From positions 126,491,001 to 126,555,000 of the forward strand of contig NC_060211.1 of the NCBI RefSeq assembly GCF_021130785.1: 64,000 nucleotides of DNA, in the 5' to 3' direction. Positions 13,925 through 25,474 of this stretch are shown piece by piece (position 1 is the first letter of the stretch; each line of letters begins with the position of its first letter). The stretch is from Homalodisca vitripennis. Its lineage: Eukaryota; Arthropoda; Insecta; Hemiptera; Cicadellidae. The notes beneath the pieces are model-generated. The model was not told the origin of the DNA, ran no database searches, and saw only the letters and a program-made list of their open reading frames with translations. Made by a program: the position numbers and the translations under genes.

Positions 13925-14050
13925 GGGATTTTATAGGAGGCGGCCTCTACCCTTAAACTTACTCATCCTGAGTATCCTGTCATTCCTGAAGAAGTACACG
14001 GATCCTTTTAGGACTAAGTGCAATGAAAGGTTTCTCAGTTTCTTGTCCTA
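13925..14050 (+). repeat. Dispersed repeat family 1, copy b (partial)
   Basis: Shares TTTAGGACTAAGTGCAATGA followed by AAGGTTT with the copy at 1196-1385, together with the preceding CTTACTCATCCT...TCCTGTCATTCC segment. The front part of the unit is missing or too diverged to align by eye. Confidence 0.55.
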
Positions 14051-14601
14051 AGTGAAAAAATGGTAATTAAAGACGAAATATAATTATTTGGGAGAGAATA
14101 ATAAAGTGGATATTAAATCATTAACACTATCAAGAAAAACACCAAGAACAACTCGATATCTAGAGTTCCTCATTTCAACAAAACAGGATTGATAAACAAG
14201 TTTTACTGCTCATTAATACAATCAAGTTCTTGCATACATTTTTATAATAGTTACATCTTATACTCTAATGTTGATTTCCATTTATAATAAAAAATACCTT
14301 ATAATAATTTTCATAATATAAAAACTAAAAAAGTCTAAAAGGACTACAGTATCATATGGAATGTCATTTTTACGCTAACACAATACCGTTTCTGTCATAT
14401 GTAATCCGGAATAAAATTAAGCATTTCATCACAAATTGTTGAGACAACTATAATCTTGATAAATTTTGGCCGTATTGTAGTAGCTCCTTCAACCATGAGA
14501 CGATGGAAACACTTAACAGTAAATTCCAGTTTCAGTAGTATATTTCTTGGGGGTGGTTGAATAGTTACAACTTAAATCATTTACATCTGTTCCATTATGA
14601 A

Positions 14602-14609
14602 TATATAAG
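14602..14609 (+). promoter_or_regulatory. TATA-like box for dyl
   Basis: TATATAAG stands 124 bases upstream of the proposed dyl start codon. With usual spacing, transcription would begin near 14630-14640 and leave a 5' leader of about 100 bases. In an AT-rich genome such matches are common, so the support is mainly positional. Confidence 0.35.
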
Positions 14610-14732
14610 TCCTCTGTACTGAATTTCTTCGTTTTATTTTATTTTCTAAAATATAAGTTAAGCAAATGTTTTAGTTATATTCCAATAAACTCAAAAGTCT
14701 GGAGTAGAATATGTGTTCTAAGGCAGAATAAA

Positions 14733-14816
14733 ATGGAATTGAAGATAGTCGTTATTCTGATTGCTGAGGTTGGCGTACTGTGTAATCAAACCTATGTATC
14801 AGCAGACAATCAAACT
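14733..14816 (+). CDS. dyl: Candidate dyl exon 1 (start codon and signal peptide)
   Basis: Twenty-eight codons from ATG to a good splice donor (ACT|GTAAGA). They read MELKIVVILIAEVGVLCNQT and then YVSADNQT: a basic residue, a hydrophobic core and an A-type signal-peptidase site after VSA. This is the expected start of a secreted type I membrane protein. The donor is phase 0, exactly what the acceptor at 16584/16585 needs. A TATA-like box lies 124 bases upstream. The Glu inside the hydrophobic core is slightly unusual. No other phase-0 signal-peptide exon was seen between here and 16585, but an exon further upstream or a longer leader cannot be excluded. Confidence 0.55.
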
Positions 14817-17800
14817 GTAAGAAGCATAGGAATTTGGTTCGTTGGCTCATCAGACTACATGAGTCAGACCGCTAAGTATCGGCCTCATTGAGTTCAAACT
14901 ACAACCTTACAACTTGGTGGTCTCCGAGATGACTACATGCCTCACAAGGAGAGTTTGTGCAATTCGCACTCTAGTTATGTAGTTATTAGCTCGGACGATC
15001 AAGTTTTCTTATTTCATGTCAAAATCTTTCTTAAAGACGGAGAAAAAGATTTTCAATCGGATGTATTTTTTAAAATAATTGAGGAAAATGTTGATGACAG
15101 CCTTTTAAGGTGCCATTTCTGAAGACAGGTAATATTTTGATTTTTGCTACAAGGAGTGGTAGGAATTTGTAACAAAATTTTGGCCTACTTAAAATAAGGT
15201 CTAAAGAAAAACAGTTAAAGATAAATATATGATCTTTTATCAATACGTATATGAAGAATAGCTTGAATGGGTAACATTTCTTTTACTCGTATTTACAAAA
15301 AATTTATTTCCTCAATAAATATTGAAAAACCTTTGCTTTTTAAATTACATTAAAATAAAAAATTATAAACCAATCAAGTACATGTTAATTCCTGAAGCGA
15401 CATAGTATGTTAATACTATTTTATAAAAGTTTAGTGCACTAATCTCAAGTCATGTCCACTAGGAAGAAGGGGAAGCCAGCTCAACCAAAGCAGGCCGGGG
15501 GGTGGCACACCCTTATATCTAGGCTGGCAAGAACTTTTGACTCGTAGGGAACAAACCCCACCAACTCCAACAGTCATCTGCCGCAGTAAACTAGACCTAT
15601 CAAATAACCTTTGCGCCCCAGAATCTCGACATTTGTAGTTAGTGATGTGCCGCTCCTGGACATCCATAAGGTTGTCCAGGTTTATATAGCACATCAGTTT
15701 GCACTTTGGGTACAACTGGAAGGTATAAAGGAATTTATTTTGACTTACAAAATTGCCCAAATATCCTACTTAAAATACCCCCAATTTGTCGTGGTTTGAT
15801 GAGGAAGGCATTTAAAAACATGTTGTCTTTTGCAAAGTTATCAAATGGCTATAAATTACAAAAAAATAGTTTCCTAAAAGAAAATTCATTATATCACCTC
15901 GAAAATACGGGGATTCTTGTTGGCTTGTTCTGAAAATATATTATTTTTAGTCCATACCGTTTCGAGCTGTAAATTATATCAGTTCATGGCTGAAATGTCG
16001 TGGTCAGTACAGGCTAAGAATTTTTATATTTGTTGTATTTTCTTTTTAGGCCATTTTTAAAAGGGCTGATCTAACTTAGATATTTCGATTTCTCTATGGG
16101 TTTTCAGCCCTTTTGAGATGACTGAATCCCTTAAAGTAATAAATATTTCTGGGTGATTTATAATGTTTTACAGTGAGAGTATTAGCGTATTTAAAGCCTT
16201 GAACCTGAAACAAGTGCGTGCACGCCCATTCCCGAAAAAATCCAGTGCAACTGAAAATACGTATGTAGTATGATTATAAGACATAAACAAGTAACTAAAA
16301 TCTATTGTACATGATATTGTTTAGAAATAAAATTGTTTATTATATTTTTATTTTAGTGCCATCTTGATTGCTGTACAGCCATTACAGGGATATAGTTTAA
16401 CAGCCTGTGATGAAGACCAGTATCAGAGTCAGAACCTAAACAGTAAGGAATTTGCAGTTGGAGGTTTAATATTTGTCAAGTATTGATGGACACCATGCCA
16501 TTTCTTGAACATTCCTCATCAAGCTCCCAATATTTCACCGACTGACTCCAGACTTGATTTCAAATCCTTGTTCCTCTGTTCCAGGGAGCCACAAGTGACG
16601 CCCCGCTGTTGGACTCATCTTCTCTGCCCCTGGAGCACAGAGCAGTGTACGGCCCACCCCTACCCGGCCCCCAGTATGGTCCTCCTCCACCACCACCGCC
16701 GCCCGTCTCCGGGGGAGGGGGTGGAGACGATCCTTGGCCCCTCGCCACCCCCGATATGCCGCAGATCAAACACCTCCAGGTCCAGTGCGAGAAGACGCAC
16801 ATGCGCGTTAACATTGAGTTCGACCGGCCCTTCTACGGGATGATATTCTCTAAGGGTAAGTTTTATCATCTGACTGCTTAATTACTCCTATATACTAAGT
16901 ATAATGATTCCTCATCAGACAAAAGATAATAGTTTGGGATGATTGCAACACGAGAGAATGCTCGTGTAAAAAGTACAGAAAATCATGAGAAATAAAAAAA
17001 AGTATTGTTCATAATATTGAATACTTGAAGTATTTGAATGGTTGAAATGGCAGAATATAAAGGTGTATTCTTTTAATAGTATATAACATACACGTGTTTT
17101 TAGGGCGCGGGACAATGGGCGCAATTGGGGGTGGAGGATGTTTTGATTTTTCTAACCTCCATTTCAATAAATTATTAATGAAATGTACGAGTTTGTTAAT
17201 TATAATAGACTGATACAATGGAATTTACGTAGTGTAACATAAAGGTTATGCTGACGATACATGTTCACCTGCTGACCTTTGTATCAGCAGTTATCACATG
17301 AACGATACTAGTTTCAGAAGGCTCTGTTGGGTTCAGAATAAATCATATTTTATTACAGTGTGGATATTTTCAAACTAAAACAGCCTGATAGAGTGAATAC
17401 AGTGGGTATTCGGGAGACTATGCTAAACCTTCATTGTTTCGGCTTGTCAACCTGCTGAGGATAAATAGAAATTGACTCTCTCTACGAGCCTTATAGGCTT
17501 AATAAAGAATACAGCTAAAAATTGAAGAACTAATTTAGCGGGCTATAATCTGCAAATGATGTTTAATAACCATTATTAAATGGAGATAGTCAGGAAAAAG
17601 GATATAAGTCAGAGTGTACAGGTCTAAATGTCACGTAAACCTACTTCGGTTTTGCCACAGAATCACGACCGTAAACAAACGACATTTCTGATCTCTCAGG
17701 CTTTACGAGAGCACTTAATGTACTTATAGTAATTGCAACGCTTGAAATTGCTTAATGGGGTTTATTGGGGGAAACGGTATTGTGATTCTGAATCAGGCCT

Positions 17801-19737
17801 TGGAATGATACTACTCATAATACAAAGCTAAGAATAATAAATCCAACTTCCAGATTTATATGAAATCAACACAAAAACTACTTTTTCCAAACCAACCTAC
17901 TCGTATCTGAGTTGGCAAGCCCCTTCTTGTTGAGCAATTCTACTTAATAATTCGGCTGTAATTCAAGATGGTTTACGTGAAAGAATACACATTTTTTTCA
18001 TAATCTGTTCTTATTATCTTGAAATGTTTATAGGTAATAAAATATATACTTCAATATACATTTTAGCGGTCTTCTACGGTTTTGAATGTTTAAAGCAATG
18101 CTCTAAATACTGTTTCATGAATTTCTTTAAAAGAGAATAAAATTGATAAAAAATACAGTTTTAGGAATTTAACCACTGTTGTGGAAGCAATTATAATTAA
18201 TAGTCGAATCTATGTTGCAGGTTTCTACAGTGATCCCCATTGCATTCATTTGAAGCCGGGCAGCGGTCATCTAAGTGCTACTTTCGAGATATTCTTGAAT
18301 AGCTGCGGTATGTCATCGTCCGGCAACCACAACACGGGCGGCGGCTACTCTACACCCAGCGGCAGCTACGTCGAGAACACCATCATCATCCAGTACGACC
18401 CGTACGTCCAGGAAGTCTGGGACCAGGCAAGGAAGCTACGCTGCACATGGTACGACTTCTACGAGAAGGCGGTGACATTCAGACCGTTCCAAGTGGACAT
18501 GCTTCACGCCGTCACCGCCAACTTCTTGGGTGACAATCTGCAATGCTGGATGCAGATCCAAGTCGGCAAGGGTCCATGGGCTTCTGAAGTGTCCGGAATA
18601 GTGAAGATCGGCCAGACGATGACGATGGTGCTCGCAATCAAAGACGACGAGAACAAGTTCGACATGCTGGTGAGGAACTGTGTGGCGCACGACGGCAAGC
18701 GGGCACCCATCCAACTGGTGGACCAGCATGGATGTGTAGTCAGACCGAAGATCATGTCGAAATTCCAGAAGATCAAGAACTTCGGTCCCTCAGCTTCTGT
18801 AGTTTCCTTCGCATACTTCCAAGCATTCAAGTTCCCCGATTCAATGAACGTGCACTTCCAATGTGTCATCCAAGTGTGCAGATATAACTGTCCTGAACCG
18901 AGGTGCGGTAATGACTACGGCCTGCCCGCCTTGGGAGGTTTAGGAGGAGATTATGGCCCACCTCCACCACCAGGCAATTCAATCCACTCAGAGTACGGAC
19001 CTCCACCACTCCCAGAGTATGGAGCTCCAGCCGCCTACCCAGATCCCAGACATCCATCAGGCCCTGCGGGAGCTTACTCTGAGAACAAGCCTGAGGTTCT
19101 TCCACCTCCATCGTCCACCAGCAATCCAGCTAGTCTCACTAACCCCTCGTCTCCTGCGCCACAGAAGACCTCACCGAGCAACGTTAACGACAACGATATC
19201 AACCTGCCCCCTCCCCCTCCACCAGGCCTGTTCGACCAGTACACCACTGTCAAGAGGAAAGGAGGTGTAAGTGACGAGTTCGAGAGTAAACTTGCAACCA
19301 TCGGTGGTCGTCCCCGATCCGTGGAGAACCTCCAGGCCGAGCTGCAGGGCGCCAGGAGACGACGCTCTCCTGAGGTGATCCACACAGTGGTGGTCTCTAG
19401 GATCTACAAGAGAGAAGCTCAAGAGATGACAGACGTGAACACGAGTAGGACCATCCAAGTGGTGTCCCCGGGTGACGTCAACTTCGCCCTGAACGCGGGA
19501 TCGACCAACAACGAGACCGTAGTGGTGTCGTCGACCAGCGGGCTGGACGACAGCATCTGCATGAGCATTCCCAGCTTCGTGGTGGGTCTGATCATGCTGC
19601 TGGTAGTGCTCGTGGTGGCCTGTCTGGTCGCCGCCTTCCTCTTCGTCAGAGTGAGGCAGATCGACCGCAAGGGCGTCACGACGACGTTCGTCCACGGCGG
19701 CTTCGATAACGCCGAGTTCGTCAAGGTCGCCAGTTAG
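14733..19737 (+). CDS. dyl: dusky-like ZP-domain transmembrane protein (three-exon gene model)
   Basis: Model: 14733-14816, 16585-16855 and 18221-19737, giving 623 residues. dyl proteins are apical membrane proteins that organise extracellular matrix and cuticle at bristles and denticles (known in Drosophila). Order of features: candidate signal peptide 1-24; Pro/Gly-rich linker with YGPP motifs (about 40-80); ZP domain about 90-348, first Cys at 96 (LQVQCEKTHMRVNIEFDRPF), last Cys at 347 (CRYNCPEPRCG); Pro-rich stalk; furin-type RRRR at 497-500; one transmembrane helix about 571-594; short tail ending NAEFVKVAS. Exon phases fit: intron 1 is phase 0 and intron 2 is phase 1, splitting a Gly codon. 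The ZP sequence resembles dyl closely; dusky and miniature are paralogues and the main alternatives. Exons 2 and 3 are certain; exon 1 is an inference. Confidence 0.82.
14817..16584 (+). other. dyl intron 1 (1768 bp)
   Basis: Starts GTAAGA and ends with the pyrimidine-rich acceptor TTCCTCTGTTCCAG. It contains an inverted copy of dispersed repeat family 1 (15431-15700) and no other recognisable feature. Its 5' boundary depends on the exon 1 call. Confidence 0.5.
15431..15700 (-). repeat. Dispersed repeat family 1, inverted copy within a dyl intron
   Basis: On the minus strand it reads CAGGAGCGGCACATCACTAA, then ATGACTGTTGGAGTTGGTGG, then CCCCTTCTTCCTAGTGGACA. These match, in order, 27260-27280, 27325-27345 and 27440-27460. 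A 109-codon minus-strand open frame here shares the short strings QERHITN and TVGVGG with a broken frame in the 27.2-kb copy. The family may therefore derive from a coding sequence, but I do not recognise the protein. Confidence 0.6.
16585..16855 (+). CDS. dyl: dyl exon 2 (Pro/Gly linker and start of ZP domain)
   Basis: Acceptor TTCCTCTGTTCCAG at 16571-16584 and donor AAGG|GTAAGT at 16855/16856. The exon encodes residues 29-118 plus the first base of Gly119. The first half is low-complexity: YGPPLPGPQYGPP, a run of eight prolines and a run of five glycines. The second half is the strongly conserved start of the dyl ZP domain (PDMPQIKHLQVQCEKTHMRV, then NIEFDRPFYGMIFSKG). The exon is much more GC-rich than the introns around it. 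Several antisense open frames here are shadows of this GC-rich coding sequence. Confidence 0.88.
16856..18220 (+). other. dyl intron 2 (1365 bp)
   Basis: Begins GTAAGT and ends CTATGTTGCAG. It interrupts codon 119 after its first base. It is AT-rich with no recognisable embedded feature. Confidence 0.85.
18221..19737 (+). CDS. dyl: dyl terminal exon (most of ZP domain, Pro-rich stalk, furin site, transmembrane helix, tail)
   Basis: Begins after TATGTTGCAG, completing Gly119, and runs FYSDPHCIHLKPGSGHLSAT onward to TAG at 19735-19737. It encodes residues 120-623. The ZP-C half contains characteristic dyl strings such as DNLQCWMQIQVGKGPW and FKFPDSMNVHFQC. After the last ZP cysteine (347) comes a stalk rich in Pro, Tyr and Gly (DYGPPPPPG, EYGPPPLPEYG, LPPPPPPGLFDQY). 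A tetra-Arg site (497-500) before SPEV is the likely proprotein-convertase cleavage point that releases the ZP ectodomain, as in many ZP proteins. The helix FVVGLIMLLVVLVVACLVAA (571-590, extending to 594) anchors it. The open frame extends 40 bases upstream to 18181, but that part is intron. Confidence 0.93.
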
Positions 19738-20694
19738 TGATGTGAGACTGATACGTTGCCATAGCTTCCGGTCGCGGACAGGCTGGAGTGCTGACGCCAG
19801 CAGGCCCGCTTGTCCGCTGCTCTGCTGAGTGCTGCGCCTCGCCTCGCTACGCGGAGTGCTACACAGTCGAAATGAATCCAAAGATTAAACAGTGTTCAGA
19901 GTGACGTTATAGTGTACCGAAATCTCTCTTCTCTAGTGTTATTGTTAGGCCTCGGGCCCGTGTATGGTCTATGATCAGCTCATATTTATTTTTCACCCTC
20001 TTCGTCATCGACCCCGTCTTTCTTTTCCCTCTATCGATTAATTTATTACCCGCACCTTAATTTTTCACCTAATGTATCATACCATTTCATCCTTCATCGT
20101 TATCTTACACTATCTATTGTATTTTAATGCCTAGATTAAGTGACAAATTTTTGTTAATCTTGATAAGCAGATTAAACGAATGAGTGTATGTGGTGTTTAA
20201 TATCGCCCGCCTTGTAACTCTAGCCCGCTCGGTGACTGTCTGTGCCTGTCTCAAGTGTGGAGCGGCCTACTCCAGTGACCCCGGTACTACGAGCTGAAGA
20301 CTTCAATCTCGCCAACCATCTATCAGACCCGCCTTCTGACCCACCTCTCTTTCCAACTAATCTTGTACATCTTCCATCTTCGGTTATTTTCCTTCACAAG
20401 GTTTTCATTGTCTAGTGGATTAAAACATTTAGTACCACATGTACGCACACGAGTACGTAAGTAATACGTAATATCAATACGAACGTGAAACAAAAATTCA
20501 TGAAATTCAAATTAATGGTTTTTTTAATAATATTATACCTCTAAATCCACTAGACATATAGTATAGATATAATACAGAATGAAACTTTGACCAAAATTAA
20601 TAACTTTAGCAAGTAAACTAATGTCGGAAGTCTGTAAAAATGTGTTTATAGATCGCTTATAATTGTAATCTACAATTAATTGAAAACGAATAAA
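19738..20694 (+). other. Probable dyl 3' UTR
   Basis: Sequence after the stop stays comparatively GC-rich to about 20400 and then becomes AT-rich. Poly(A)-signal candidates are ATTAAA at 19884-19889, 20171-20176 and 20419-20424, and AATAAA at 20689-20694. Which one is used cannot be decided from sequence, so the end is a guess. A long antisense open frame across 19171-19881 is a shadow of the GC-rich coding strand. Confidence 0.45.
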
Positions 20695-21115
20695 ATTATC
20701 TCTAATTGATTACTACGAGAAAATATATAATTAGAATACTTCAAAAATATTACAGTGAACCACTCCTGAGCAAAACATAAATATACAGATATATTGCAGT
20801 CATATAATAGGGTTAGAAGAATTAGTAGAAACAAATAATAAATTAATAAAACTGTACCGGTTTACAAAATTGACTAACATCCACAATACACACTTTTAGG
20901 CATTATAGTCAGTTTGTGCAACCATAATTTAATTGTAACAAAACAAATTGAAAACAACGTCTCCAAGTTATTTTATAAACAAATATTTATGTTATTTTAA
21001 TGCATTGGCTTATGTAATATTTACATATGTGTTAATTTATTACCGTCTATTTCAATTTCATACAATATTGATTTTTCAATTTTTTAAAATCTAATCTTGG
21101 TGAAAAATTAAATAT

Positions 21116-21325
21116 TTGGAGGAGTTTACTGAAGATATAAAGGGGAAGGATTATCCTCTTTTGAACGAAAATACCATTTTCAAGGTTCAATGGAAACATT
21201 ATGATAAAGGCAGCGGCACACCTAGAAATTATTTCCCGAGGGCTTGGTATTATGGAACGAATGTAGTGCCAAGAGATATGAGGGTGCAGAATACATCTCT
21301 AAATTTAAGAGGCTATAAATTTTGA
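21116..21325 (+). other. Unidentified 69-codon open frame, possible exon or gene remnant
   Basis: The frame reads EEFTEDIKGKDYPLLNENTI and continues FKVQWKHYDKGSGTPRNYFP, ending GYKF plus stop. Its composition is more protein-like than other short frames here (mixed charges, Gly/Pro turns, aromatics). It has no ATG at the front and no obvious acceptor just before it. I do not recognise the family. It could be an exon remnant, a processed pseudogene fragment or chance. Confidence 0.2.
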
Positions 21326-22914
21326 TACACCAGTTTAGGGTTGTTTGGTTTTGAAGAAAAAGTCAAAAACTTAGTGAGTTGCACACAGCTACGCAGGAAT
21401 CGATTGCGTTATGTAAGGTAGATCATTGTCAGTCAAGTGAGTTGGAATAAACTAGTTAGCTTCAGTTATATAGGATGATTAAAAGGTTACCGCCATACTC
21501 ATTTTTAAACAGTAGTAGATTTAAAAAAATTATCGTTGTGGTTTTTAGGATAGTATTACCTTTTTTACGTATTAAACGTTTTTGGAAGTGTTGCCCCCAA
21601 ACTAAAAAAATCAAGTTGTAACCTCCTTGACTACTTTTTGAGAAGGGGTATGAATCAAAACTTAGCATAAGAATCTGTAAATTTTTCGAGCTATTTTAGA
21701 TTATAATTTAGATTTTACTTTATTTTGAACCAAACAAAGGCCACTAAGTCTAATTGATTGGTAAGTTTTAGAAAAAAGTTTAAACTTACTCGGTAATCTT
21801 CTGCTTTTGCGCATTAATCACCATGTTTTTGTAAAGATTGTATTCCCAGGGTTAAAACGTTACTCATAAATCATGTCAACTTAAATTTGTAAACGTCTGA
21901 GCTGAAGTACACACAAACTTTACTGTAGAGCAATGTCAATGTTACATTAGAAATATGGAAAGATTTTGATAATTCTTTTCTAAATTGAACACATTATAAG
22001 AAGACTTAATGGATCTAAATTTTTGGCTTCCACTTAGGAGTACACAGCTTATTTTTAAGTAAGCTGTTGCCCAACTGCTCATTTCACAGGAATAATTTAC
22101 AAGCTCGGGTTTTAATTGTTTTTACGAAGTTTTGTACATGATATAACAAGAATATTATTTAAACATAAACATAAAGATATAATTGCCAACAATCCTTGTT
22201 GTCACCCCGTATTCGTAAAAATGTGTCACAAACAACTTGATACAAATTTTAGTTGAGAAGGTGCAATGCGTGACAATTTTCAGTATTAAGAAAGTACATT
22301 ACTCCACTAACCTAAATACATTCCTAAGTTTCATTTTGCTATCTGTAGCATGTTCCAAAAGTAGCAAGAGAGGCTTCATGACTAATTTGTATAAGAATGT
22401 TATAAGGAAAGGTAGATAAGTAAGAGTAGACCTTAGTTGCCACAAAAACCTCTTTTTGTGTCATAGATAAAGGTTAGATAGAATCACGTTGTTCCCACAA
22501 AGATGATTATATTCACTGTTCTTCAAAATGCTTATATCCTCAGAGTTTCGATTTAATCCAGTCAATACGCATGAAAGTGTTATAATACGATTAAGGAGGC
22601 ATTGAAAATAATATGATACAAACTTAACCAATACACTATCTAAAACTTCATCTCTTGATTTTTATGTACAAACCTACAGAACTGTTAATCACTGTAAGCG
22701 ATGCATGTAAATTTGACATGTAGCATTTGCCTTTCTTAAAAAATGTCCAGTACTAAAAGTTCACTAAAAAGTAAGGCACTTCTGTAAAATTGGAGAATCC
22801 TTAAAATTTGTACTCGTCACCCCAAAATTTTAATTTTTTCTAAGCAATACCTACGCCAAATTGGATTACCACCAATATCTCGAGGTCGACGAAGACTATA
22901 AGGAAAAATGGATA

Positions 22915-22985
22915 CTGTGGTATATTTTTATATTTTAAGTTTTAGTATATTATACTAAAACTTAAAATATAAAAATATACCACAG
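22915..22985. repeat. Perfect palindrome, 35-bp arms with a 1-base spacer
   Basis: 22915-22949 is the exact reverse complement of 22951-22985, around a single T at 22950. The arms begin CTGTGGTATATTTT. A perfect 71-bp near-palindrome in an AT-rich non-coding region implies recent origin or gene conversion between the arms, since drift would soon introduce mismatches. Confidence 0.93.
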
Positions 22986-23069
22986 AAAAGATCAAACTCA
23001 AACGACTCACTGGGTGAATCACTCGGGTGTCGCAGTGCTATCCGAAGGTTAGGTCTAGGAACGTCCATT

Positions 23070-23200
23070 GGAGGGGTATAGTGCATCACTAGCAAGTTCT
23101 TTTGACCGGTCCTAGTACTACCCTCAGTGGGGCGTCTGGGTTTTTACTTCTAGAATATTTCCTGTAGGAGGGATAGTGCATGATAGTGATCAGACCGCTC
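23070..23200 (+). repeat. Dispersed repeat family 3, copies a and a'
   Basis: GGAGGGGTATAGTGCATCAC followed by TAGCAAGTTCTTTTGACCGG and TCCTAG (from about 23070) matches 48160-48207 (GGAGGGATATCATGCATCAC, TAGCGAATTTTTGAACAGG, TCCTAG). A second, shorter match (GGAGGGATAGTGCATGATAG ... GACCG) follows about 98 bases later. Element class unknown. Confidence 0.5.
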
Positions 23201-25450
23201 CATGCCTCAAATTGTTAATATGTCAAACGTAGCAGTCATACAGACGAGAATGGCGGTATGTGGGTGAGAAGGGACTGTAACAATATACTCGTACTGGTGA
23301 TACAATGACAGAACAGTGATACAGACACCGGCGCGAGGACACGCTCTAGATCATAACTCAAGTCCCAGGTGTCAGATCAAACATCTACATTTGTATTTCA
23401 AACTGTACAAACTCGTTCATATGCTTGTGTATCTCCAAAGCAGAACAAGACTAGTTTACGTCACTTGTGGAATACCACAGTTTGTTCTCTAGAGAAAGCA
23501 ATAAGACTATCCATTTTTAAATTGACTACTTGGTTTTTTTTTATTATTGAACAGGCGATGAAATTAACCCAGACTGTATTAACTCGACTACAATGTATAA
23601 CCAATGGCAGAACATTTATGTGTAATATATTTGTGTTAAACAACTTAATATTAGGTCATTCTATATCACCGTTTAATCGTAAAACAAGAATGTATCGAGA
23701 TAAGTCTTACAGTACAGCAATGAGTATAATGAAACTTCTCAAACTTGGCAAAACGAAAATGATTTTATTTTATTTGCAAAATTAGTATTTCGTTCTCCTG
23801 TGTAAGATAAATGGCAGTAGAATCGTGGGAAAATACGACTCAGTACATAATGCCAAACTTGATGAAATAACTTATACTCTAAGCTGATTCAAAAAGCTTT
23901 GTTGTTGTACAAAACTAGAAGGAAAGAGGGCTTGGGTTTTGTTAAGTGAGTAGCCAGACTAGCAAAATGTTTTCTTGACTAGTTGTTATGGATCACTGGT
24001 TACGGCGATAAACAAATACATCAATAAAAGCTGCCCATGGACTTTCGTATGGTTTCTTCTAACGTCACATATTTGTGCCTATGCGTCGTTTTGGAAACAT
24101 GATTTTTTAGTGGAAAGTTTCCATGTATTGTGTCTACCACGACATAATATCCTATTGGCGAATTTTCACAAAATATTACTATAGCAATAGTTTGTAGCAA
24201 CTCCACATTTCGCCTTTTAAAGCAAGTTTCTTTAAAATTCACAAATCTGTTACTTTTGGGTTAGTTTGGAAACTCCCTAATTTTGGATTAGTTAGATTAT
24301 TTTTACAGTTATTAAATTAAAAGAAAGTGTGTATTAAGCTCTTTGGAAAATGAAATTAACAATTTCTTTCTAATTCTTTGAATAAAACAAAAATATTTTA
24401 ATTTGGATGAGTAGGAGTGAACTGCACTTTACTTCGGCACACTGCTTTCCTATTGTCACAATATTGCGTTAGCGACCATTTCACAGTTCCGATCCATGAG
24501 CTATGGATTTAATTTACACCCGCTCATTAAAATCTCAAGAAAAAAAATATATAATAAAATTTCAATAACATGATTTATTTTCAATCCATTTCACACTCAT
24601 TATGGTTATTTAAATATACTTGTCGAGCTTTCCAAATGTATAGTTCTGCCGCCTGATACTTAGAATTAGTAAATACTGAAATCATTTAAAATATTTAAAT
24701 ACGATTCTCCAAATTTGCACAAAAATTCATACCATATAAAAGTGTGTACCAGAAACGGAACGCCTACAGTTTTTGACATCAGGACCACCATGGGAGTTTG
24801 TAGACAAGTGTATTTCCTCAATTTACCACGAATATCAGTAGGCATTACCGCCCGGTTTGTCTTTATCCGAGTTCCGTGCTTATGGGTATTGAAAGTGGTC
24901 TGCCCAATCAGTGGAATACCTAAATGATCGACTCTAACATTAACATTAATTAAGTTACAATATTAGGACTTAGTTTAGCATTACTTAAGTTAAATTGACG
25001 GTCCTTTCATTTTAATGGGTATCAGGCTAGTAATCCTAACTAACTGTTTAGGTCTAGACGTTGCCAAGTCATAGCTAGAAAGTAATGTTACAAAGTCACT
25101 TAACAGGACTTTAACAGGCATTCCTCTGAGAAAGAATCTTGTAATTTTGGAAAAAATTGGAAACGGAAAAGATCGCTGACCCCCTGTTACAACGTTTGCT
25201 TGCTTTGTGTTGGGAGCAGCAGTGTTTTATAGAGCCGGGAAGCTCTCGTGAAGTACCCTTTACAGTCTTTTGCCAAGACTTATAAACCTCATTGCCTTGT
25301 TAACATTGTTTCAATTGTATCAAAGTCTCTCAACAAATCAACTCCTAAATTGACATTTTATTAAACTAACGTATATGTTGTATTATTTAATAAGTTGAGT
25401 TTGTACACCAAATACGTGGCTGCCCTAAATATTTACACTTTTTAACGCAA

Positions 25451-25474
25451 TTTTCTAAGCTTAAGCTTAGAAAA
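25451..25474. repeat. Perfect 24-bp palindrome
   Basis: TTTTCTAAGCTT is followed directly by its reverse complement, with no spacer. Confidence 0.85.

Larger units (their letters stand above)
8460..14600. other. Non-coding AT-rich stretch upstream of dyl
   Basis: No gene is supported. It holds two inverted members of dispersed family 2 (9289-9425 and 11555-11685), a hairpin (9663-9698) and one copy of dispersed family 1 (13925-14050). The upstream regulatory region of dyl probably lies here, but no specific enhancer motif can be named. Confidence 0.5.

Noticed and set aside
16560..16869. Several overlapping open frames on both strands around dyl exon 2
   Set aside because: Only the 16585-16855 frame continues into the conserved ZP domain; the others reflect GC-rich Pro/Gly repeats.
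19171..19881. 236-codon antisense open frame opposite dyl
   Set aside because: It is a shadow of the GC-rich dyl coding strand and lies in the same codon register region; no independent start, domain or splice context.
23369..23785. 138-codon open frame
   Set aside because: Begins at GTG and shows no domain, splice signal or conserved pattern; consistent with chance.
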